A stretch of DNA of 64,000 nucleotides from Betaproteobacteria bacterium (GCA_016708825.1 JADJEZ010000001.1:124001-188000), one strand, 5' to 3'. Shown: positions 48,352 to 58,183, numbered from the stretch's first letter. Translations and numbers: made by a program. Notes: generated by a model from the sequence alone, not told the origin.

Positions 48352-49259
48352 GCGGCGCCTCGGCGCGCGCCATAGTAGACGCTCTCCACGAAGCGCTGGC
48401 TCGACTTCTTCGGCCGCCGGTAGCCGATGTCTCCCTGGCGCGGCGGCACCTCGATCTCCACGGGCGTCATGTTCTCGTAGGGGACCTGGCGCAGGAGGTG
48501 CGCGATGCAGTTCAGGCGCGCCCGCTTCTTGTTGTCGGCATCGACCACCCACCACGGCGTCTGCTTCCGGTCGGTTGCCGCGAACATGATGTCCTTGGCC
48601 CGCGAATACTCGCTCCAGTGCTTGCGCGACTCGATGTCCATGGGGGAGAGCTTCCAGCGCTTCGTGGGGTTGCGGATCCTCTCCTGGAAGCGCCGCTCCT
48701 GTTCCTCGTCGTTCACGGAGAACCAGTACTTCACCAGCACGATGCCGGAGCGGATGAGCATCTCCTCGAAGAGCGGGCAGGAGCGCAGGAACTCCCGGTA
48801 CTCCGCCTCGGTGCAGAAGCCCATGACGCGCTCCACGCCGGATCGGTTGTACCAGCTGCGGTCGAAGAGGACGATCTCGCCCTGCGCCGGAAGGTGCGGG
48901 ACGTAGCGCTGGAAGTACCACTGGCCGCGCTCGCGCTCCGTGGGCGTGCCCAGGGCCACGATCCGGCAGATGCGCGGGTTCAGGCACTCGGCGATGCGCT
49001 TGATCACGCCGCCCTTGCCGGCGGCGTCGCGGCCCTCGAAGATCACGGCGACCTTGAGGCCCTGCAGGCGCACCCACTCCTGCAGCTTGATGAGTTCCAC
49101 CTGCAGGTGGGCGAGTTCCTTCACGTACTTGTACTTCGCCGGCGGCTTGCGCGCCTTCGGGCGGCCGGCAAGGTGCCAGTACTGCTCGATCCGGTCCGCT
49201 TCCTTCGCATCGGCGAGAACCTCGTCGCCTGCCTTTGCGCGCTTCGTCTTCCTTGCCAT
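48348..49259 (-). CDS. ppk2: Polyphosphate kinase 2
   Basis: A 303-residue P-loop kinase of the PPK2 family, which uses polyphosphate to phosphorylate nucleotides (mostly GDP or ADP to triphosphate) or the reverse. Walker A 'FEGRDAAGKGG' (about 74-84), 'PTERERGQWYFQRY', Walker B 'IVLFDRSWYNRSGVERVMGF' and the lid 'KRWKLSPMDIESRKHW' are all present. One-domain length, as in class I enzymes. It converges on the nSTAND gene with a shared CTAG stop; a role in that locus is not implied. A basic N-terminal tail precedes the fold. Confidence 0.94.
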   Translation of the reverse strand: MARKTKRAKAGDEVLADAKEADRIEQYWHLAGRPKARKPPAKYKYVKELAHLQVELIKLQEWVRLQGLKVAVIFEGRDAAGKGGVIKRIAECLNPRICRIVALGTPTERERGQWYFQRYVPHLPAQGEIVLFDRSWYNRSGVERVMGFCTEAEYREFLRSCPLFEEMLIRSGIVLVKYWFSVNDEEQERRFQERIRNPTKRWKLSPMDIESRKHWSEYSRAKDIMFAATDRKQTPWWVVDADNKKRARLNCIAHLLRQVPYENMTPVEIEVPPRQGDIGYRRPKKSSQRFVESVYYGARRGAA

Positions 49260-49350
49260 CGCGAACCTCCCGGTGTGTTCGATCGCCCCGCCAAGAATAG
49301 CAGCGACGGGCGACGTGGCCGGCGCGGGCGTGTGCGACCGCCGCTTGCCG

Positions 49351-49356
49351 TAAAAT
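49351..49356 (+). promoter_or_regulatory. Putative -10 element (TAAAAT)
   Basis: TAAAAT, followed by C, 52 bases before the aminotransferase start in the gap divergent from ppk2. No clear -35. Confidence 0.35.
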
Positions 49357-49408
49357 CGGCGGTGATCCCGATGCGGGGTCCCTCTCCCCGGTTACCACGG
49401 AACTTCCC

Positions 49409-50611
49409 ATGCCCTCCACCAGCCGCCGCGCCGACACCCTCGGCACCGAAAACGCCTTCGTCGTCCTCGCCGAAGTGGCGAAGCTCCAGGCCGCGGGCAA
49501 GGACATCATTTCCTTCTGCATCGGCCAGCCCGATTTCCCGACGCCCGTGAACATCCAGGATGCGGCGGTCAAGGCGATCCGCGAGGGCAAGCACGGCTAC
49601 ACGCCCTCCGCCGGGATCGCGGAGCTGCGCGAGACGATCGCGCAATACGTCTCGCGCACGCGCGGCATCCCGGTCGCCGCCGACGACGTCGTGGTGGGCG
49701 CGGGTGCCAAGCCCTTCATCGCCTACGCGATCCTTTCCGTCACGGACCACGGCACCGGCGACGAGGTGATCTATCCGGTCCCGGGCTTCCCGATCTACGA
49801 GTCGCAGATCCGCGCCATGGGTGCGGTGCCGGTGCCGCTGTACCTGCGCGAATCGCGCGGCTTCAACTTCGACCCCGCGGACCTCGAGGCGAAGATCTCG
49901 CCGCTCACCAAGCTCGTCATCCTCAACTCCCCGCAGAACCCGACGGGCGGCGTGATCCCGAAGCAGGACATGGAAGCCATCGCCGCGATCCTCGCGAAGC
50001 ACCCCGACGTATGGGTGTACGCCGACGAGATCTACTCGCGCCTGGTCTACGACGGCGCCTTCGCCTCGCTCGCGGCGATCCCCGGCATGCAGGAGCGCAC
50101 GATCATCTGCGACGGGGCATCGAAGACCTGGGCGATGACCGGGTGGCGGCTGGGCTACGCGGTGAACAAGGCGCTGGCACCCGTGTTCACGCGCTGGGTC
50201 ACCAACACCGATTCCTGCGCCTCGCAGATCAGCCAGTGGGCGGCGGTGGAGGCGATCGGCGGGCCACAGGAAGAAGCGGAGAAGATGCGCGCGAGTTTTC
50301 TCGAGCGGCGCGATCTCATCGTGGGGCTGCTGAACCAGGTGCCGGGCGTGACCTGCCAGAGCCCCGGCGGCGCCTTCTACGCGTGGCCCAACGTGACCGA
50401 AGCCTGCGCGATGGTCCGCGCGGCGGATTCCGAGGAATTCCGCGTGCGGCTCCTGAACGAGGCGGGAGTCGCGGTGCTCGCCGACATCCACTTCGGCCCG
50501 CGCGTGCCCGACGAGGGCCAGCACATCCGCTTCAGCTACGCGGCCTCCCCGGCGGCGATCAAGCAGGGCGTTGCGCGGATGGACGACTTCATCCGCCGGA
50601 ACATGCAGTAG
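49409..50611 (+). CDS. PLP-dependent class I/II aminotransferase
   Basis: A 400-residue fold-type I aminotransferase. 'SFCIGQPDFPTP' and 'GYTPSAGIAELRETIA' at the N-terminus, 'NSPQNPTGGVI', 'YADEIYSRLVYDG', and the Schiff-base lysine K239 in 'GASKTWAMTGWRLGY' are present; the C-terminal 'FSYAASPAAIKQGVARM' carries the arginine-type carboxylate-binding region. Closest in style to aspartate/aromatic aminotransferases. It is monocistronic, convergent with the OpuBC-like gene 12 bases away. The amino-group donor and acceptor are not defined. Confidence 0.92.
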   Translation: MPSTSRRADTLGTENAFVVLAEVAKLQAAGKDIISFCIGQPDFPTPVNIQDAAVKAIREGKHGYTPSAGIAELRETIAQYVSRTRGIPVAADDVVVGAGAKPFIAYAILSVTDHGTGDEVIYPVPGFPIYESQIRAMGAVPVPLYLRESRGFNFDPADLEAKISPLTKLVILNSPQNPTGGVIPKQDMEAIAAILAKHPDVWVYADEIYSRLVYDGAFASLAAIPGMQERTIICDGASKTWAMTGWRLGYAVNKALAPVFTRWVTNTDSCASQISQWAAVEAIGGPQEEAEKMRASFLERRDLIVGLLNQVPGVTCQSPGGAFYAWPNVTEACAMVRAADSEEFRVRLLNEAGVAVLADIHFGPRVPDEGQHIRFSYAASPAAIKQGVARMDDFIRRNMQ

Positions 50612-50623
50612 CCGGGCGCCGGC

Positions 50624-52201
50624 TCAGCCGCGCCCCCGGCGACGCACGCGCCACTCGGCCAGCTCGAAGAGCACGTGCACGGCGAGCGCCAGCGCCGCCG
50701 CGGGGGCTGCGCCCGCGAACAACATCGCGTGGTCGTTCACCGCGAGCCCCTTGGCGATCCGCTCGCCGAACCCGCCCGCGCCGATGAAGGCCGCGATGGT
50801 GGCCGTGCCCACGTTGATCACGGCGGAGGTCTTCACGCCCGCGAGGATGGTCGGCGCCGCAAGCGGCAGCTCGATCCTCGCGAGCACCTGCGCGCCCGTG
50901 AGGCCGAGCGCCAGCCCTGCCTGCTTCAGCCCGGGGCCGATCCCGGTGATCCCCGCGTGCGTGTTGCGCGTGATGGGCAGCAGCGCATAGACGAAGAGCG
51001 CGACGAGCGCGGGCCAGGCGCCGATGCCGGTGAACGGGATCAGGAAGGCAAGAAGTGCCAGCGAAGGAATCGTCTGTACGAGCCCGGCGACGGCGAGCAC
51101 CGGCTGGGCAAGCCATCGCACCTTGGCCGCGACCACGCCCATCGGCACGCCCACGGCAACGGCGGCGGCGAGCGAGCCGAATACGAGCAGCAGGTGCTCC
51201 AGCGCGAGGCGCGGGAAGTCCGGCGCGAATACGGTCGCGAAGAGCGAGCGTGCCCCTCCCGCGGGCCGGCCCGCCACAAACTCGCGCGCGACGGCGGCGA
51301 AGTCGACGCGGTCCAGTTCCGCCCGCGCGTTGAGCCCGATCATCACGGTCTCGTCGATGCGCCCCGCGAGGCCCGCCCACGCGGCGAAGGCGCCGGGGTG
51401 TCGCGCCCGCGCGTCGATCCGGTGCAGCACCACGGCGTCGTAGCGCGGGAAGAAGGCACGGTCGTCGGCGAGGATCCTCATGCGCTGGCGCGCGATCTTC
51501 GCGTCCGTCGTGTAGACGTCGATCGCCTCGACCTCGCCCGCCGCGAGCGCCTCGTAGGCGATTCCGTGGTCGAGCCCGCGGGGGTCGCGCTGCAGCAGGC
51601 CGTAGTCGGACCGGAGGTCCGGCCAGCCGTCCTCGCGGCCGAGGAACTCGTGGGAAAGGCCTAAGACAAGGCCCGGGTGGGCGGCGAGGTCGGAGAGGCG
51701 CGCGATGCCCTTCGCCGCGGCCACCTCCTCGCGCATGCCGAGCGCGTAGCCGTTGGAAAACCCGAAGGGCACGCCCGCGGCAAGCCCCAGGGGAGCCAGG
51801 CGCCGGTTGATCGCCTCGAGATCGAGGGGCTCGCGCGACTTGAGGATCTCGCGCGCGATCGTCCCCGTGTACTCCGGATAGGCATCGATCTCGCCACGGG
51901 AGAGCGCCGCAAAGACGATCGCCGTGTTGCCGAGCCCGGGGCGGTGTTCCGCGGCAATGCCTTCCCGCGTCGCGGTCTGCAGGAGGATCTCGCCGAGGAG
52001 GTAGCTCTCGGTGAAACGCTTCGAGCCGATGCGAAGCGGCTCTGCCGCGGCCGCGAGGCCCGCCACGGTGGCGAGGCCCGTGAAAGCGACGAGGAGAAGC
52101 CGTGCCTTCACGGCGGCGAGGCCCGCGAAAGCGACGAGGAGAAGCCGTGCCTTCACGGCGGCGAGGCCCGCGAAGGCGACGAGGAGAGGGCGTGCCCGCA
52201 C
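50624..52201 (-). CDS. Fused glycine betaine/choline-type binding protein and permease
   Basis: Up to 525 residues. About 55-330 is an OpuBC/ProX-type solute-binding domain ('IGSKRFTESYLLGEIL', 'YPEYTGTIAREIL', 'DVYTTDAKIARQ'); about 335-515 is an OpuBB/ProW-type permease with 'PALVALFVYALLPITRNTHA' and 'GVKTSAVINVGTATIAAFIG'. Such fusions import compatible solutes with an OpuBA ATPase, which is not encoded nearby. The N-terminus is odd: the hydrophobic core 'VKARLLLVAFAGLAA' is repeated about three times by a 45-bp DNA repeat, and each copy has a GTG, so several in-phase starts are possible. Binding-site residues were not checked. Confidence 0.85.
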   Translation of the reverse strand: MRARPLLVAFAGLAAVKARLLLVAFAGLAAVKARLLLVAFTGLATVAGLAAAAEPLRIGSKRFTESYLLGEILLQTATREGIAAEHRPGLGNTAIVFAALSRGEIDAYPEYTGTIAREILKSREPLDLEAINRRLAPLGLAAGVPFGFSNGYALGMREEVAAAKGIARLSDLAAHPGLVLGLSHEFLGREDGWPDLRSDYGLLQRDPRGLDHGIAYEALAAGEVEAIDVYTTDAKIARQRMRILADDRAFFPRYDAVVLHRIDARARHPGAFAAWAGLAGRIDETVMIGLNARAELDRVDFAAVAREFVAGRPAGGARSLFATVFAPDFPRLALEHLLLVFGSLAAAVAVGVPMGVVAAKVRWLAQPVLAVAGLVQTIPSLALLAFLIPFTGIGAWPALVALFVYALLPITRNTHAGITGIGPGLKQAGLALGLTGAQVLARIELPLAAPTILAGVKTSAVINVGTATIAAFIGAGGFGERIAKGLAVNDHAMLFAGAAPAAALALAVHVLFELAEWRVRRRGRG

Positions 52202-52205
52202 GGCT
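52071..52205 (-). repeat. Three 45-bp tandem direct repeats at the 5' end of the OpuBC-like gene
   Basis: Units 52071-52115, 52116-52160 and 52161-52205 are contiguous. The first two differ at one base; the third differs at several positions. A degenerate partial unit lies just below 52071. Each unit is 15 codons, keeps frame and encodes one hydrophobic signal-peptide core, so copy-number change would alter only leader length. Confidence 0.9.
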
Positions 52206-52253
52206 CGAGGCCTGCGACGCGATTCCGACGCCGCGCCATCTTCGCCGCCCGCC

Positions 52254-54044
52254 TCAGGCGAGCAGTGTCGCGACGAGGCCCGCGATGCCGAGGCCCAGCG
52301 CAGCGAGGGAGTCGCCCGCGATGAAGCCGCCGCCCACGAGGGAGGTGGTGCTCATGTCCTCCGGCATCGCCTGCTTCTTCGCCGATTCGCGCTTCGGCAG
52401 CGAATTGAGGAAGCTCGAGAGCATGCCGCCGCCGCCGAACCAGAGCGACGTGGGCAGGTTCACGAAGCCGCCGAAGGACGAGGCGTACGGGGTCGGCAGG
52501 AACACCGCGTCCATCAGGAAATCCGTCACGAACCCGCGCCGGCCGCTCGCCACGAACCGCCGGTACGCCTCGCTCGCCTTGAGGAGCTTGCGCGCGAATT
52601 GCATCGCGAAGCCGATGCCCACGCCCACCCAGATGGCCGTTCGCTGGTAGGGCTTGTCGTCGGTGAGGCTGCGCAGCACGCCCACGAACTTGTAGGTCAT
52701 CGCCGCGTTCCAGCCCGCCGGCTGCTCGCTCGACTTCATCACCGTCTGGTCGAGCAGCAGCACCGGATAGGCCGACATGAAGATCTTGGCGAAGGCCACG
52801 GCCATGATCGCGCCCATCAGCACGCCCACCACCTGGTAGCGGAACTGGTAGACGCGGTTCGTGCCCAGCCGCCAGCCCGTGGAGCGGTCCTGCTGCATGT
52901 CGCAGGCGATGCTGGTCGAGATGAGCAGCACCATGCCCGCCATGAGCCCCACCACCGGGTCGGTCAGCCCGATGGCCGCCATGAGCACCACGCTCACCAC
53001 GAAGGCCGAGGAGATGGGGTTGGAATCGCTGATGCCCACGGAGATGCCGTTCACCAGCGCGAAGACGAACACGAGCGCCACGGCGAAGACGAGAAATCCC
53101 ACGGGCTGCCCGAGCACGAGGTGCCCGGTGAGAACGACGCCGGCGCCCCAGAACGCGACCCACGCCACCAGCCGCGCCGTGTTCACGCGCTTCCATTCGG
53201 CCTGCGGCGCGGGCGTCTCCGCCTTGCCGCGCCAGCGCGCCGCCGCTTCCTTGAGCACCAGCGCGACATCGACGACGGCCGCGCCCATGATGAGACCGAG
53301 CGCGATGAGGAAGGCGATCTTGCGGAAGGGATCTCCTTCCGCGAGCCAGCCGATGGAGATGAAGTGCGGCACCAGCGCCCAGAAGATGAGCCCCGAGGTG
53401 ATGGCCGGGATGCCGATCCGCGCGCCGACGATCATCCCGACGCCGAGCGTGGAGGTGGACAGCTCGATGGCGCCGAGAAGGGCGACCTTGCCGGAAGCGA
53501 TGCCGCCGACAATGCCCGCCACGATGCCGCTGCCCAGCTTGGCGACCGACTGGCGAAGGAGCACCGGATCGGTGAGCGCGCGCAGGATGTTGGCCACCGC
53601 GAACCCCGAGGGATAGGGGAGCTGCATCCGGTCCACGAGCAGCGGCGTGTAGAGCATGCCCACGCCCACGCCGAACATGCCGATGCAGAGCATGTAGAGG
53701 ATCAGCTGCCATATCGGCGGCTGCGGAAGCCCCATCCACACCATGGCCTGGATGAGCACGCCCATGGCGCTCATGCCGGCGACGGAGGCGGCCGCCGTCT
53801 GCATGTAGTTCGCACCATGCTTGCCCTCGGCGCCGTAGCCGTAGGTGACCGTGGAGCCGAGGATCCCCGCGAGCACCTGCCCGCCGATGAAGAACCCCAG
53901 CGAGAAGTTCATGAAGGAGGCCGTCACACCCCCCAGGGGACCGAGGACGAAGACACCGAGACAGACCAGGAAGGCGTGGTACTTCCACGTCCCGGTGGCC
54001 GGAAGCCAGGACCAGCGCGGGGCGGACGAGGCGATCGCATTCAT
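52254..54044 (-). CDS. OPT-family oligopeptide/metal-chelate transporter
   Basis: A 596-residue polytopic inner-membrane protein with about 14-16 hydrophobic segments. 'GGVTASFMNFSLGFFIGGQV', 'YPSGFAVANILRAL', 'GARIGIPAITSGLIFWALVP', 'DSNPISSAFVVSVVLM' and 'CDMQQDRSTGWRLGTNRVYQ' are OPT/YSL-type blocks. OPT proteins are proton-driven importers of oligopeptides or metal chelates. The ATG overlaps the stop of a VanZ-like gene (ATGA), so both are in one transcript. Ligand unknown. Confidence 0.9.
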   Translation of the reverse strand: MNAIASSAPRWSWLPATGTWKYHAFLVCLGVFVLGPLGGVTASFMNFSLGFFIGGQVLAGILGSTVTYGYGAEGKHGANYMQTAAASVAGMSAMGVLIQAMVWMGLPQPPIWQLILYMLCIGMFGVGVGMLYTPLLVDRMQLPYPSGFAVANILRALTDPVLLRQSVAKLGSGIVAGIVGGIASGKVALLGAIELSTSTLGVGMIVGARIGIPAITSGLIFWALVPHFISIGWLAEGDPFRKIAFLIALGLIMGAAVVDVALVLKEAAARWRGKAETPAPQAEWKRVNTARLVAWVAFWGAGVVLTGHLVLGQPVGFLVFAVALVFVFALVNGISVGISDSNPISSAFVVSVVLMAAIGLTDPVVGLMAGMVLLISTSIACDMQQDRSTGWRLGTNRVYQFRYQVVGVLMGAIMAVAFAKIFMSAYPVLLLDQTVMKSSEQPAGWNAAMTYKFVGVLRSLTDDKPYQRTAIWVGVGIGFAMQFARKLLKASEAYRRFVASGRRGFVTDFLMDAVFLPTPYASSFGGFVNLPTSLWFGGGGMLSSFLNSLPKRESAKKQAMPEDMSTTSLVGGGFIAGDSLAALGLGIAGLVATLLA

Positions 54045-54451
54045 GGCGGTGATGCTCCCGGGACGACGGTGGAGACTACGGACCCGCGCGCCGCGTTCAG
54101 CACGGGGAATCGCGCGAGCAGGGGAATGCAGCAGGCGAAAAGCGCGATTCCCGCGCCGTCGGCGACCAGGTCGAGGAGCGACGCTTCGCGGTGCGGCAGG
54201 AAGTGCTGGATCGCCTCGATCAGCACGCCGAAGCCCAGGAGTGTCGCGATCTTGGCGAGGCCGAACCGGCCCGTGGGATGGGACACGTCCACGAGCAGCG
54301 CCAGGACGAAGAAGGCGCCGGCGTGTTTGGACTTGTCCCAGATGTCGTCGATGAACGCGATGCGCCGATCCGTGGTGGCGACAAACAGGATGAGCGCCAC
54401 CGCCACCACGAGCGAGAACCTGGCGAGCGCGACGACGGTCCGGGGATTCAC
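54041..54451 (-). CDS. VanZ-like small membrane protein
   Basis: A 136-residue protein with four hydrophobic segments and the VanZ signature order 'DKSKHAGAFFVLALLVDV', 'GVLIEAIQHFLPHREASLLD' and 'DLVADGAGIALF'. The family is named for teicoplanin resistance but most members have unknown roles. The start is a GTG ('VNPRTVVALARFS'). It overlaps the OPT gene by 4 bases and is divergent from the CoA-transferase gene, with about 96 bases between them for two promoters. Confidence 0.85.
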   Translation of the reverse strand: MNPRTVVALARFSLVVAVALILFVATTDRRIAFIDDIWDKSKHAGAFFVLALLVDVSHPTGRFGLAKIATLLGFGVLIEAIQHFLPHREASLLDLVADGAGIALFACCIPLLARFPVLNAARGSVVSTVVPGASPP

Positions 54452-54547
54452 GCCGCCAAGGGTACAAGATGCGGGGCTCGCGTGTCGCCGGTGTATCCTC
54501 GGGCGATCGCCCCGCCGAACTGGGCGCCCAGCCCCGAGATCCGCCCC

Positions 54548-55705
54548 ATGCCCATCCCGGCCGCCGCCCCGCTCGCGGGCACCAAGGTCGTCGAGTTCTG
54601 CCAGGTCGCCGCCGGCCCCTTCTGCGGCATGCTGCTCGCCGACTACGGCGCGGAGGTGGTGAAGGTCGAGCCGCCCGAGGGCGACGCCATGCGCCAATGG
54701 CCGCCGCTGAACGGCGGCTACAGCGAGAACTTCGCCTCCATCAACCGCGGCAAGCAAAGCGTCGCGCTCGACCTCAAGAAGGAAGTCGACCGCGATTTCG
54801 CGCGCGCCCTGGTGCTGGAGGCCGACGTCCTCGTCGAGAACAACCGCCCCGGCGTGATGCAGCGCCTGGGACTGGGCTGGGACTGGTTCGCCGCGCGCAA
54901 GCCCTCGCTCGTGTACTGCTCGATCTCCGCCTTCGGGCAGTCGGGGCCGCGCGCCGCCGAAGGCGGCTTCGATCTCACCATCCAGGCCGCCTCGGGCGTG
55001 ATGAGCGTGACGGGCGAGGAAGGCGGCGCGCCGGTGAAGTGCGGCGTGCCGGTCTCCGACTTCGCCGCGGGGCTCTACGCCGCGTTCTCGATCGCCGCAC
55101 TCCTCGCGCGGGTGCGCGCCGGCGGCCCCGGCGGCACGATCGACGTGCCGATGTTCGCGACCAACCTCGCCATCGCGGCGCTGCAGACGAGCGAGTACTT
55201 CGGCACGGGGAAAAATCCGCGCAAGCTGGGCTCCGCGCACCCGAGGAACGCCCCCTACCAGGCCTACCGCGCCGCCGACGGCTGGTTCGCGATCGCCGCC
55301 GGAAACGACAAGCTCTGGCGGTCGGTGTGCGATGTCGTCGGCGCGCCGCAGTGGCCCGCCGACTCGCGCTTCGCGACGACCACGCTGCGCGCTGAAAACC
55401 AGACTGCGCTGAAGGACCTGCTCGAGGCGCGCTTCGCCGGCGCGAACGCGTCCGAGTGGCTTGCGCGCTTCCGCGCCGCGGGCGTGCCCTGCGCGCCCAT
55501 CAACGGTTATGCCGAGGCGCTCGCCGACCCGCAGGCCGCGCACCTGGGGCTCGTGGTCCCCGCGACCCTGCCCGGCGGGCACGCCACGCGCACCGTGGGC
55601 TGCCCCGTGCGGCTCGACGGCGAGGCGGTCGCGGTGCGCACGGCATTCCCCGCGCTGGGCGAACACACCGGGGCGCTGCGCGCGGCAACGAAGGAGGCGA
55701 CATGA
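54548..55705 (+). CDS. Class III (CaiB/BaiF-type) CoA-transferase
   Basis: A 385-residue CoA-transferase: 'LAGTKVVEFCQVAAGPFCGM' N-terminus, 'NFASINRGKQSVALDLKK', 'LVYCSISAFGQSGP', and the probable catalytic Asp near 142 in 'GGFDLTIQAASGVM'. It moves CoA between acids through an aspartyl-CoA thioester. The stop overlaps the next ATG (ATGA), which belongs to a thiol dioxygenase, followed by an enoyl-CoA hydratase. That set recalls 3-mercaptopropionate degradation, in which a family III CoA-transferase activates 3-sulfinopropionate. Substrate is inferred, not shown. Confidence 0.92.
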   Translation: MPIPAAAPLAGTKVVEFCQVAAGPFCGMLLADYGAEVVKVEPPEGDAMRQWPPLNGGYSENFASINRGKQSVALDLKKEVDRDFARALVLEADVLVENNRPGVMQRLGLGWDWFAARKPSLVYCSISAFGQSGPRAAEGGFDLTIQAASGVMSVTGEEGGAPVKCGVPVSDFAAGLYAAFSIAALLARVRAGGPGGTIDVPMFATNLAIAALQTSEYFGTGKNPRKLGSAHPRNAPYQAYRAADGWFAIAAGNDKLWRSVCDVVGAPQWPADSRFATTTLRAENQTALKDLLEARFAGANASEWLARFRAAGVPCAPINGYAEALADPQAAHLGLVVPATLPGGHATRTVGCPVRLDGEAVAVRTAFPALGEHTGALRAATKEAT

Positions 55706-56325
55706 ACACCGACAGCGACCCCATCGCGCCCTTGCGCGGCTTCGTGCAGTCCATGACGCGCCTGGTCGAACGCACCGACGACGAGGCGGCCCTGCTCGCG
55801 GGCGCGCGGCCCCTTCTCGCAGCGCTCATCGCCGGCGACGCGTGGCTTGCCGACGAGTTCGCGCAGCCCGACCCGCAGTTCTACCGCCAGTGTTTGCTGC
55901 ACTGCGACCCGCTCGAGCGCTTCTCGGTGGTGAGCTTCGTGTGGGGGCCGGGACAATCCACGCCCATCCACGACCACACCGTGTGGGGCCTCGTGGGAAT
56001 GCTGCGCGGCGCGGAGCGCTGCCGGCGCTACGAGCGGGCCGCCGACGGCGCGCTTCGCCCCGCGGGCGAGGAGCAGATGCTGCGCCCCGGCGACATCGAG
56101 GCGGTGTCGCCGACGGTGGGCGACATCCACACGGTGGCCAACGGGCTCGCCGACGCACCCTCGGTCAGCATCCACGTCTACGGCGCCAACATCGGCGCGG
56201 TGCGCCGGCACGTGTTCGACGCGACCACGGGGCTCGCGAAGGATTTCGTCTCCGGCTACTCGATCGCGCGCGTGCCCAACCTCTGGGACCGCTCCGTGGC
56301 GCTGCGCGCCGCGATCGCCGGATGA
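55702..56325 (+). CDS. Thiol dioxygenase (cysteine / 3-mercaptopropionate dioxygenase family)
   Basis: A 207-residue cupin iron enzyme. Two of the three Fe-binding histidines are in 'PIHDHTVWG' and the third in 'GDIHTVANG'; 'FVWGPGQSTPIHDH' and 'SIHVYGANIGAVRRHVF' are typical of bacterial members, many of which prefer 3-mercaptopropionate over cysteine. It oxidises a thiol to a sulfinate with O2. ATGA overlap with the CoA-transferase before it and with the enoyl-CoA hydratase after it makes a tightly coupled trio, which favours a catabolic role with CoA-bound intermediates over plain cysteine oxidation. Confidence 0.9.
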   Translation: MNTDSDPIAPLRGFVQSMTRLVERTDDEAALLAGARPLLAALIAGDAWLADEFAQPDPQFYRQCLLHCDPLERFSVVSFVWGPGQSTPIHDHTVWGLVGMLRGAERCRRYERAADGALRPAGEEQMLRPGDIEAVSPTVGDIHTVANGLADAPSVSIHVYGANIGAVRRHVFDATTGLAKDFVSGYSIARVPNLWDRSVALRAAIAG

Positions 56326-57032
56326 AGGACGTCCCCTTCGGCGTGGCCACGGTTTGGCTCGACCGGCCCGAGCGCGGCAACGCGCTCTCCGAGGCCGCCG
56401 TCGGGAAACTGTCGGTGGCGGTCGCAGCCGCGCTCGCCGATCCGGGCGTGCACACGCTCCTCTTCCGCGGCCGCGGCCGGCACTTCTGCACGGGCTTCGA
56501 CCTCTCCGGCCTGGACGACGAGACCGACGCGTCGCTTCGCAACCGCTTCGTCGCGCTGGAAAAGCTCCTGCAGGCGGTCTGGCACGCGCCCGTGCGCACG
56601 GCGGCGTTCGCGACCGGCCGCGCCTGGGGAGCGGGAGCGGATCTCTTCGCCTCCTGCGACATCCGCGCGTGCGCGCCCGAAGCCACGTTCCGCTTCCCGG
56701 GCTCCGCCTTCGGCATCGTGCTCGGCACGCGCCGGCTCGTGGAACTTGTCGGCTGGGATCGCGCGCGGCCCCTGGCGAGCGAGGGCTTGACGCTCGACGC
56801 GCAGGGCGCCGTGGAAGCCGGGCTCGCCACGGAGGTCTTCGACGGTGACGCAGGGGACTGGGTGGGCGTACGATGTAACGAGCCGGTTGCCGACCGCGAA
56901 ACGCTCGCCGCGATTCGCGCGGCGTGCCGGCAGGACCGTCGCGATGAGGATCTCCTGTCCCTGGATGGCTCCGCCTCGCGCCCCGGCCTCAAGGGGCGCA
57001 TCGCCCGCTACGTCCAGTCGCTGCGCAAGTGA
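56322..57032 (+). CDS. Enoyl-CoA hydratase/isomerase-family protein
   Basis: A 236-residue crotonase-fold protein, shorter than the usual 255-265. 'VWLDRPERGNALSEA' and 'FRGRGRHFCTGFDLSGL' provide the CoA-binding oxyanion region; 'GRAWGAGADLFASCDIRACA' is the second block. The usual catalytic glutamates are not evident: the first sits at 'GAGAD' and the second region reads 'GSAFGIVLGTRRL', so it may act as an isomerase, a hydrolase or another crotonase type. It is the third gene of the ATGA-coupled set and presumably handles a CoA ester made by the transferase. Confidence 0.85.
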   Translation: MKDVPFGVATVWLDRPERGNALSEAAVGKLSVAVAAALADPGVHTLLFRGRGRHFCTGFDLSGLDDETDASLRNRFVALEKLLQAVWHAPVRTAAFATGRAWGAGADLFASCDIRACAPEATFRFPGSAFGIVLGTRRLVELVGWDRARPLASEGLTLDAQGAVEAGLATEVFDGDAGDWVGVRCNEPVADRETLAAIRAACRQDRRDEDLLSLDGSASRPGLKGRIARYVQSLRK

Positions 57033-57095
57033 AGCTGCGCCGCGCTCGCGCCGGTTGCTTCCGCTCGAAACCCTGAAACCATCCGGAAGACCGTC

Positions 57096-58148
<1,053 letters not shown>

Positions 58149-58183
58149 ACCGGGGCGGGCGAGTTGCCCCGCGTTCCGGCGGT

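Noticed and set aside
52053..52205. CRISPR-like repeat array
   Set aside because: The 45-bp units are directly adjacent with no spacers and lie in frame inside a coding sequence.
58151..58171. Intrinsic terminator after the aldolase gene
   Set aside because: The CGGGGC/GCCCCG stem is only 6 bp and no T-run follows, so it was not listed as a feature.
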